Assembly (NCBI GenBank): GCA_963844635.1
Contig: CAWJPD010000008.1
Coordinates: 574,327-638,326, forward strand
Direction: 5' to 3'
Source: JAJPKK01 sp963844635
Lineage (GTDB): Bacteria; Pseudomonadota; Alphaproteobacteria; Rhizobiales; Xanthobacteraceae
DNA: 64,000 nt
The translations under genes were made by a program, and so were the position numbers. Position 1 is the stretch's first letter; each line of letters begins with the position of its first letter. Under the pieces are notes generated by a model, which did not search any database, had not been told where the DNA came from, and saw only the letters and a list, made by a program, of their open reading frames with translations. This document shows, piece by piece, positions 56,629 through 64,000 of this stretch.

Positions 56629-57980
56629 AGGGCTTGTTAGGAAATAACTAAGTCAATTTTATCACACTCTGTAAGAATTTTTGCTTGGGGATTCCCTAAA
56701 GAAAATCAGCGGCGATAGAATCGCCGGGTGATAAGCGCTTCTGACATCAGAACTCTTCGGAAACGTTGGAAGGCGATGGCTCCTTTGCTGGATGAGCGGA
56801 GCCGACGACGCTGGGCGGCGTCGGAAGCACATATGATTGGCCACGGCGGCGTGAGCGCCGTGGCTGAGGCGACGGGGCTGGCCCGGCGGACAATATATCG
56901 AGGGCTTGAAGATCTCCAAGATCGTGCCTCAGTGGGAGATGACCGAATACGCCGGCAGGGTGGCGGACGTAAATCGAGGATATCCGAAGACCCAACCCTT
57001 GTTGCCGACCTTAAATCGCTGCTCGAACCGGCGACGCGAGGCGACCCGATGCGGCAGCAGTTGTGGACGTCGCTCAGCTTGCGGAAGCTATGTGTGGAGC
57101 TGAAAGGCAAGGGGCACGAGATCAGCTATCCGGTCGTTGGGGATTGCCTGCACAAGTTGCACTATAGCTTACAGGCCAACCGAAAATCCCGCGAAGGAAG
57201 CGAGCATATGGACCGGAATGGTCAGTTCGAATACATCAACAAGAAGGCTGGCAGTTTTTTGACAGATGGCCAACCGGTCATCTCAGTCGATACGAAAAAG
57301 AAGGAATTGATCGGCAATTTCAAGAATGCGGGCCGCGAATGGAGACCGAAAGGCAAACCCGAAGAGGTCAATGTACATGACTTCATTGATCCCAAGCTGA
57401 AACGCGCCGTACCGTACGGCGTTTATGACATCAACAACAATACTGGCTGGGTCAGTGTAGGAACGGATCACGACACTGCCGCTTTTGCGGTAAACGCCAT
57501 CCGCCGCTGGTGGAAGGCCATGGGAAAGAAGCGCTATCCGAAACCCAAGGGCCTATTGGTGACCGCTGATGGCGGTGGATCGAATGGCTACCGCGTCCGT
57601 TTGTGGAAAATCGAACTACAGAAACTGGCTGACGAACTCAAGTTTCCGATCACGGTGTGCCACTTGCCCCCTGGAACGAGCAAGTGGAATAAAATCGAAC
57701 ACCGGCTTTTTTCCTTCATCAGCATCAATTGGCGAGGCAAACCCTTGCGCAGCTTCCGCACAATCGTCGAGCTCATCGCCGCTACGACTACCGAGACGGG
57801 CCTGACCGTACGCGCTGAACTCGACGAAAAGAAATACCCCAAGGGCCTCAAGGTCTCAGATGCGCAACTCGCTGCCGTCAATATGTTTCCTCATGACTTT
57901 CATGGCGAATGGAACTACACCATAGCTCCGAACAGGAAGCGCGCCCACAAAAGTGACTAAGTTATTTCTTAACGCGCCCT
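56629..57980. mobile_element. ISAzo13-family insertion sequence, copy 1
   Basis: About 1,352 bp. Terminal inverted repeats: AGGGCTTGTTAGGAAATAAC (left) and AGGGCGCGTTAAGAAATAAC (right, read inward), then T(A/T)AGTCA in both. One transposase gene. It separates the two units of the tandem duplication. Confidence 0.88.
56728..57960 (+). CDS. ISAzo13 family transposase, copy 1
   Basis: 410 aa from GTG 56728. Helix-turn-helix near GGVSAVAEATGLARRTIYRG; DDE-type core: PVISVDTKKKELIGNFKNAG (first Asp), LLVTADGGGSNGYRVRLWKI (second Asp), and SKWNKIEHRLFSFISINWRG (Glu). Full length for the family and without damage, so it may be active. A second, identical-looking copy begins at 62826. Confidence 0.92.
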   Translation: MISASDIRTLRKRWKAMAPLLDERSRRRWAASEAHMIGHGGVSAVAEATGLARRTIYRGLEDLQDRASVGDDRIRRQGGGRKSRISEDPTLVADLKSLLEPATRGDPMRQQLWTSLSLRKLCVELKGKGHEISYPVVGDCLHKLHYSLQANRKSREGSEHMDRNGQFEYINKKAGSFLTDGQPVISVDTKKKELIGNFKNAGREWRPKGKPEEVNVHDFIDPKLKRAVPYGVYDINNNTGWVSVGTDHDTAAFAVNAIRRWWKAMGKKRYPKPKGLLVTADGGGSNGYRVRLWKIELQKLADELKFPITVCHLPPGTSKWNKIEHRLFSFISINWRGKPLRSFRTIVELIAATTTETGLTVRAELDEKKYPKGLKVSDAQLAAVNMFPHDFHGEWNYTIAPNRKRAHKSD

Positions 57981-58262
57981 CTGTGGCGTCAAGAGGTGGT
58001 AAGGTTCTCGGTGAGCTCCAGAGCTTCGGTCTTCCGTTTGTCGGTACCGATTGGATCAGCCGCTACCTCGGCGGGACGGAGCATCGCCCGCAAACGCCGA
58101 CAAGTTTGGGCGCTGCGTGACTGATCTTGAGACCTCGGCCGATAAACACCATGAAGAGGCCCTGAAGCGCGCCCCTGCCGGGATCACGCACCTGCCGCGG
58201 TGAAATTCGTTTCAAGGGATGGGCTCGATCCGAGCAACGTCATATCGACACCGGTGAACGCG

Positions 58263-58721
58263 ATGAGCCTCTCAATTGACATCAATGGATCGAAGCACAG
58301 CGTCGACGTCGATGGCGATACTCCACTGCTCTGGGTGTTGCGCGATGTGCTTGGCATAACGGGCACCAAATACGGCTGTGGCATCGCCCAGTGTGGCGCC
58401 TGCACCGTGCATATCGACGGAAATCCCGTGCGCTCGTGCCTTCTTCCGGTCGAGACGGTTGGCAATCGAGCCGTCACCACAATCGAGGGCATCGGCGCGA
58501 CCGAGGCGGGCGCCAAGGTGCAAAAGGCCTGGCTCGATCTCGAAGTCATCCAATGCGGTTATTGCCAGTCGGGGCAAATAATGTCGGCGGCGGCTTTGCT
58601 CGCCAACAATCCGCACCCCAATGACGCCGACATCGACGCAGCGATGGCAGGCAATATCTGCCGCTGTGGCACCTATGTCCGTATCCGGGAAGCCATCAAA
58701 AGCGCCGCGGGTGCGGCATAG
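58263..58721 (+). CDS. [2Fe-2S] small subunit, copy 2
   Basis: Residue-for-residue the same as the protein of 52162-52620, including all eight cluster Cys. It is the only intact gene of the operon in unit 2, so without a partner unless it joins the large subunit from unit 1. Confidence 0.93.
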   Translation: MSLSIDINGSKHSVDVDGDTPLLWVLRDVLGITGTKYGCGIAQCGACTVHIDGNPVRSCLLPVETVGNRAVTTIEGIGATEAGAKVQKAWLDLEVIQCGYCQSGQIMSAAALLANNPHPNDADIDAAMAGNICRCGTYVRIREAIKSAAGAA

Positions 58722-58730
58722 GAGGGTGTC

Positions 58731-60906
58731 ATGTCGTAGAAAGCACGCCGTCCCTTCGCGCCGGACTGTCCTGCAAAGCGGCATTGCTGGCGGCCTGGTC
58801 CTGGGCTTCCATTGGCCACTGCGCGCAGCCCCGGTCAATGAGCGAGAGCAGCCTCCCGATCTTCCCGAGGCGCAGTTTGCACCGAACGCCTTCATCCGCA
58901 TCAACAGTACTGGCAAAACCGCATGTCGTGCTTCCGCAGGCCGAGATGGGTCAGGGCGTTCTACACCGCGATCGCCATGATCCTTGCCGAAGAACTGGAC
59001 GCCGAGACTCGCACAGGTTGCGATCGAGCACGGGCCGCCAAGTGACGAATTTGTACTGGCAATCCCCTTTTTGGTATTCAGGTAACCGGGAATTCCAACT
59101 CGATCCGCGCCTTCTGGAACGAACTTCGTGAGGCGGGCGCGGCCGCGCGCGCGATGCTCTGCCGTGCGGCCGCAGCCGCGCAATGGCAGGTCGATCCGGA
59201 CAGCTGCAGCGCCTCAAATGGTAAGGTCACCATACAGCGAGCAATCGCACGCTGACTTACGGAGAACTTGGTGATGCCGCCGGTAGGATGCCGGTGCCGG
59301 AGAAGCCGAAGCTTAAAGACCCGAATGATTTTACATTGATCGGCAAGCCGCTGAAACGCCTCGACACGCCTAACAAATCCGATGGCAAGACCATCTACGG
59401 CATCGACGTCATGGTGCCGGACATGAAGTTCGCCACCCTCGCCCAGTGTCCTGTGCTTGGCGGCAAGGTAAAACATGTCGACGACAGCGCGGCGAAAAAG
59501 CTGCCCGGTGTGCGGCGGGTCTTGTCTCGATGATCTCGTAGCGGTCGTTGGCGATCATATGTGGGCCGCGTGGCAGGGGCTCAACGCCCTCAAGGTGACC
59601 TGGAATGAAGGGCAAAACGCAAAGATCAATTCGGCTGATGTCTGGAACGAACTCCGCGCGGCAAGCCAAAAGGGCGGTGTTGTTGCCAAATCCGAGGGTG
59701 ACGTCGACAAAGGGCTAACCGGAGGCGAACGCCTCGATGCCGCTTACGAGGTGCCGTTTCTCGCCCACGCCACCATGGAGCCACAGAACTGCACGGTGCG
59801 CCTGACGCCGGATGGTTGCGAGATTTGGACCGGCACGCAGGTGCGGACTCGGCCCAGGAATATGCGGCGAAGGCCGCTGGCCTGCCGATCGACAAGGTGA
59901 AAGTCTACAACCATTACCTCGGCGGCGGTTTCGGCCGCCGGCTGGAAGCTGACATGGTCGCGAGCGCAGTGCGCATCGCCAAGGAAGTTCCGACACCCAT
60001 CAAGGTGGTATGGACGCGCGAAGAGGATATGCGGCACGATGTCTATCGCCCCGCTTATCGCGACACGATTTCGGCATCCCTTTCGAACGGCAGGATCGTC
60101 GCGTGGAAATACAGGGTCAGCGGGTCGTCGGTGATGGCGCGCTGGTTTCCGGCCGCTTCCAGAATGGCATCGACATCGACGCCGTCGATAGTGCCGTGGA
60201 CATGCCCTATGACATTCCGAACAAGCGCGTCGAGTATGCGCGCGTGGAGCCGCCGGCGGTGACGACCGGCTTCTGGCGCGGCGTTGGACCGAACAACAAT
60301 GTTTTCGCAATCGAAAGCTTCATCGATCAGCTCGCGCGTAAGGCGAACATGGACCCGATCGCCTTCCGCTTAGGCATGCTGGAAGGCACGCCGCGGCTTA
60401 AGGCTGCGCTCAAGCTGGTCGCCGAGAAGTCCGGCTGGGGCTTGCCGCTACCGGCTCGCGCCGGTCGAGGCGTCTGCGCGCAACCGTCTTTTGGCAGCTT
60501 CATTGCCACCGTGGTTGAGGCCGAGGTCGACGATGCCGGCGCCGTGCATCTGCGCCGCGTCACGTGCGCCGTCGATACCGGTATCGCTGTCAATCCCGAT
60601 ACCATCATGGCGCAACTCCAGGGCGGATTAATCTTCGGCCTGACGGCGGCGCTTTGGGGCGAGGTCACGATCGAGAAGGGCCGCGTGCAGCAGTCGAATT
60701 TCAACAACTACCGAATGTTGCGCATCGACGAGACGCCGCCGATCGACGTCCACGTGATCAAGAGCGCCGAGCATCCCGGCGGTATCGGTGAGACAGGCAC
60801 TACCGCCGGCCCGCCAGCTTTGCGCAACGCAATTTATGCGGCAACCGGCGTTCCCCTGCGGCGGCTGCCGATGGATCGTGCCGCTATTGCGACGAAGAAG
60901 GCATAG
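58731..60906 (+). pseudogene. Molybdopterin large subunit, copy 2, multiply disrupted
   Basis: ATG TCG is followed at once by TAG (58737) because of a one-base insertion relative to copy 1. Further length changes are visible at about 58920, 58960, 59007, 59047, 59157, 59230, 59512, 59854 and 60158, ranging from one to three bases, net +4. From 60160 on the sequence again equals copy 1, including GIGETGT. One difference, Glu to Gln in the SFIDELARK segment, is a substitution. Cannot yield a functional protein. Confidence 0.9.
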
Positions 60907-60911
60907 CCGCC

Positions 60912-62245
60912 ATGCGTCGCATCGCCGTTGTCGCAGTCGTTGCTATCGTCATCGTCGCCATCGGTGTCTTGGCTTGGCGCACCTTAAGTCCCGGGCCGCT
61001 CGCGTTTGCCGGCAATTCGACAGTTATGCTTGCTGATTATCACGAAGCCAATCCGACCGGCGCTCCCGCAGATCTCGCCAACGCCGACGCCGTTAGGCGC
61101 GGCGAATACCTCGCCAAGGCGGCTGACTGCGTCGTTTGTCATACTGCGCCAGGCGACGAGGCTTTTGCCGGTGGCCTCGCTTTCCCACTGCCATTCGGCA
61201 CGCTTTATTCGACCAACATCACGCCCGACAAAGAAACCGGCGTCGGCAATTACACTGATGAAGACTTCCTCGACGCCGTACAGCGGGGCATCCGCAAGGA
61301 CGGCGCACGGCTTTATCCAGCCATGCCCTACACATCGTACACCTTCATGACGGATGCTGATGCGCTGGCCATCAAGGCCTACCTATTCAGCCTGCCCGCT
61401 GTGCGTAAGCAAAATCAGCGTGACACGCTGCAATTTCCCTTTAATCAGCGTTGGACGATGATCTTTTGGTCATGGGCGTTCAATCCCGACGCGCGCTTTG
61501 CGCCGAATACCGCCAAGAGCGCGGAGTGAAATCGGGGCGCCTATATCGCCGAAGCGCTGGCGCATTGCGGCGAATGTCACACGCCGCGCAACCTTGCTTT
61601 TGCGCTGGACAACCGGCGGAAATTCGCGGGTGCCGTTGCCGCCGGTTGGCGGGCCTATAACATCACTTCTGACAAAGGCACGGGCATCGGCTCATGGAGC
61701 GATGATGAGGTGATTGCCTATCTCACCAAGGGTCATGCGATGGGGCGCGGGACGGCATCGGGCCCATGGGCGAGGCGGTCGATCACAGCCTTGACCAGAT
61801 GGAGCCAACGGACATCCGGATGCTCGCGACTTATCTAGGGAGCATTCCTGCGGTCGCGTCATCTGAGCCTGCAACGCTCGCACCGTCGGCGCCGGCATCG
61901 CCGAAACAGGGCGGCGCACTCGCGGAAACGCTCGGCCGCAAGGTGTTCGAGCAGGCCTGTGCCAGCTGTCACAGCTGGACCGGCGTAAGCGTGCTCTCGC
62001 CATTTGCCACGATTTCGGGCAGCCGCGCAGTTAATGACCCGACCGCGACAAATGTGGCGCAGATTGTCATTTCCGGCGCGCAACGCTTCACGCCGGGCGC
62101 GATGTCGATGCCTGCGTTTGGCAGCATTTATACGGACACCGAGATCGCGGCGGTGGCCAATTACGTTACCGGCCGATTTGGCAGTGCCGCCTCAAAGCTC
62201 ACGGCAAAGGACGTAACGGACCTCCGGGGACAGACCGCTCGCTAG
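60912..62245 (+). pseudogene. Triheme cytochrome c, copy 2, interrupted
   Basis: Identical layout to copy 1, but a TGG-to-TGA change creates a stop at 61527 before the second heme motif, and one C is missing at about 61758, shifting the frame; the last part (61766-62245) with CASCH is open again. The first fragment could give a 205-aa monoheme product. Confidence 0.9.
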
Positions 62246-62485
62246 GCATCCGGGTCGTGGTGCCTATTGATGGCCCGTTTCCGACTGGGCGCACGATGCC
62301 GATTGTACGCGGACCAAAAGCGTAAGAGACCTTACCGAAGGTTTTCGGAACCCTACAAATTTTCGAGCCGCGTACAGGGAGGCTGGCCAACGCTCCTCAG
62401 TCCAAGGTACCGGGGGGCAAAAAAACTGATCGCCCGACAGTATCCCAGGTAGGATAAACCCATTTCAACCCGGTTGAAGTCATCC

Positions 62486-62726
62486 ATGAGTAAAGTACAA
62501 GTCGGCAGAGGAGCTACGAGATGCCACCGCGCTAGGGGTTTCCGTCGCGCATTTTTCACCGTCGCCGACGTAGAGCGATCGCTTCGATTTTACGAAACGG
62601 TCTTCGGAGGTCGCATTCTGAGCAGGGGCGACGGCAGTGGAGCGCCAGGGTACATCCAGATTGCGAACACGGCTCCTTGTTAACCCTGGCGGCGGTCCGA
62701 CACCTGACAAGCCTTCGGTAACGCTT
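62486..62726 (+). pseudogene. VOC/glyoxalase-fold fragment, copy 2
   Basis: Same remnant as 56383-56628 with the identical TAG and several extra one-base deletions; FTVADVERSLRFYETVFGGR is still readable. Ends at the second insertion sequence. Confidence 0.65.
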
Positions 62727-64000
62727 AGGGCTTGTTAGGAAATAACTAAGTCAATTTTATCACACTCTGTAAGAATTTTTGCTTGGGGATTCCCTGAAGA
62801 GAATCAGCGGCGATAGAATCGCCGGGTGATAAGCGCTTCTGACATCAGAACTCTTCGGAAACGTTGGAAGGCGATGGCTCCTTTGCTGGATGAGCGGAGC
62901 CGACGACGCTGGGCGGCGTCGGAAGCACATATGATTGGCCACGGCGGCGTGAGCGCCGTGGCTGAGGCGACGGGGCTGGCCCGGCGGACAATATATCGAG
63001 GGCTTGAAGATCTCCAAGATCGTGCCTCAGTGGGAGATGACCGAATACGCCGGCAGGGTGGCGGACGTAAATCGAGGATATCCGAAGACCCAACCCTTGT
63101 TGCCGACCTTAAATCGCTGCTCGAACCGGCGACGCGAGGCGACCCGATGCGGCAGCAGTTGTGGACGTCGCTCAGCTTGCGGAAGCTATGTGTGGAGCTG
63201 AAAGGCAAGGGGCACGAGATCAGCTATCCGGTCGTTGGGGATTGCCTGCACAAGTTGCACTATAGCTTACAGGCCAACCGAAAATCCCGCGAAGGAAGCG
63301 AGCATATGGACCGGAATGGTCAGTTCGAATACATCAACAAGAAGGCTGGCAGTTTTTTGACAGATGGCCAACCGGTCATCTCAGTCGATACGAAAAAGAA
63401 GGAATTGATCGGCAATTTCAAGAATGCGGGCCGCGAATGGAGACCGAAAGGCAAACCCGAAGAGGTCAATGTACATGACTTCATTGATCCCAAGCTGAAA
63501 CGCGCCGTACCGTACGGCGTTTATGACATCAACAACAATACTGGCTGGGTCAGTGTAGGAACGGATCACGACACTGCCGCTTTTGCGGTAAACGCCATCC
63601 GCCGCTGGTGGAAGGCCATGGGAAAGAAGCGCTATCCGAAACCCAAGGGCCTATTGGTGACCGCTGATGGCGGTGGATCGAATGGCTACCGCGTCCGTTT
63701 GTGGAAAATCGAACTACAGAAACTGGCTGACGAACTCAAGTTTCCGATCACGGTGTGCCACTTGCCCCCTGGAACGAGCAAGTGGAATAAAATCGAACAC
63801 CGGCTTTTTTCCTTCATCAGCATCAATTGGCGAGGCAAACCCTTGCGCAGCTTCCGCACAATCGTCGAGCTCATCGCCGCTACGACTACCGAGACGGGCC
63901 TGACCGTACGCGCTGAACTCGACGAAAAGAAATACCCCAAGGGCCTCAAGGTCTCAGATGCGCAACTCGCTGCCGTCAATATGTTTCCTCATGACTTTCA
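62727..64000. mobile_element. ISAzo13-family insertion sequence, copy 2 (incomplete in window)
   Basis: Left terminal repeat AGGGCTTGTTAGGAAATAAC starts at 62727. The sequence follows copy 1 with a few substitutions and is cut by the window edge before the right end. Confidence 0.88.
62826..64000 (+). CDS. ISAzo13 family transposase, copy 2 (3' end outside window)
   Basis: GTG at 62826; 391 codons are visible without interruption, ending in the ...AAVNMFPHDF segment. All DDE motifs seen in copy 1 are preserved. Only the last ~19 codons are missing from the window. Confidence 0.9.
   Translation, partial: MISASDIRTLRKRWKAMAPLLDERSRRRWAASEAHMIGHGGVSAVAEATGLARRTIYRGLEDLQDRASVGDDRIRRQGGGRKSRISEDPTLVADLKSLLEPATRGDPMRQQLWTSLSLRKLCVELKGKGHEISYPVVGDCLHKLHYSLQANRKSREGSEHMDRNGQFEYINKKAGSFLTDGQPVISVDTKKKELIGNFKNAGREWRPKGKPEEVNVHDFIDPKLKRAVPYGVYDINNNTGWVSVGTDHDTAAFAVNAIRRWWKAMGKKRYPKPKGLLVTADGGGSNGYRVRLWKIELQKLADELKFPITVCHLPPGTSKWNKIEHRLFSFISINWRGKPLRSFRTIVELIAATTTETGLTVRAELDEKKYPKGLKVSDAQLAAVNMFPHDF

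Larger units (their letters stand above)
51880..57980. repeat. Tandem duplication, unit 1 (6,101 bp)
   Basis: Begins CTGTGGCGTCAAGAGG and ends with the right tip of an ISAzo13-type element; the next base (57981) restarts the same sequence. All genes in this unit except the VOC gene are intact. Confidence 0.92.
57981..64000. repeat. Tandem duplication, unit 2 (runs off the window)
   Basis: Repeats 51880-57980 in the same orientation. First 750 bases practically identical; the large-subunit region carries at least ten indels; the cytochrome two lesions; the insertion sequence is again nearly identical. Confidence 0.92.

Overview
The window looks like a chromosomal segment of a high-GC alphaproteobacterium, most likely Hyphomicrobiales (Bradyrhizobium/Nitrobacteraceae or Xanthobacteraceae-like). 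The reasons are the codon use, the gene families (ABC_sub_bind receptors, DUF3489-DUF2924-serine recombinase operon, HdeD, GlsB, DUF2171) and several short palindromic repeats of the kind I associate with that order. All assignments come from reading the sequence; no database search was run.

1-18.3 kb, metabolic and envelope genes. In order: a dihydroxyphthalate-decarboxylase-type binding protein, a YCII protein, a GlsB stress protein, a DUF72 protein, a ROK protein whose sugar-kinase motifs are in circularly permuted order, a CPA2 antiporter and an ABC_sub_bind receptor. Then comes a periplasmic redox neighbourhood: an amidohydrolase whose HxH metal motif is replaced, a diheme cytochrome c, a SoxC/SoxD-like sulfite-dehydrogenase pair, and four related secreted proteins (5.1, 12.1, 16.5 and 17.5 kb). 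Two MITE-like palindromic elements (180 and 196 bp) sit inside it.

18.5-26.5 kb, a phage-derived island. It is bounded by a 236/237-bp inverted repeat. It carries a ParB-methyltransferase fusion, a DUF5681 protein, a terminase large subunit and, on the opposite strand, DUF3489-DUF2924-large serine recombinase. A degenerate tRNA with a well preserved 3' half touches the right repeat. No capsid, portal or lysis gene is present.

27-33 kb: a membrane protein, a secreted MBL-fold protein divergent from a LysR regulator, and an AraC regulator followed by a thiamine-diphosphate 2-keto-acid decarboxylase.

33-51 kb, a mobile-element and gene-fragment graveyard: a group II intron fragment, pieces of IS1182-, IS91-, IS630- and IS5-type transposases, an intact IS21 element between a Ku fragment and a truncated unknown gene, a 536-aa protein of an uncharacterised widespread family, and fragments of RecD2-like, caspase-like, M50, Toprim and LysR proteins. 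Intact genes in between include a TIGR03067-like lipoprotein, DUF2171, HdeD and an NmrA-type reductase.

51.9-64 kb: a 6.1-kb direct tandem duplication. Each unit holds a small [2Fe-2S] subunit, a Tat-exported molybdenum hydroxylase large subunit, a triheme cytochrome c, a broken VOC gene and an ISAzo13-type insertion sequence. The first unit is intact; in the second the large subunit and cytochrome are riddled with indels and a nonsense codon.

About eleven otherwise conserved genes carry one-base frameshifts. Either the assembly has residual indel errors or this replicon is decaying; both readings are kept open below.
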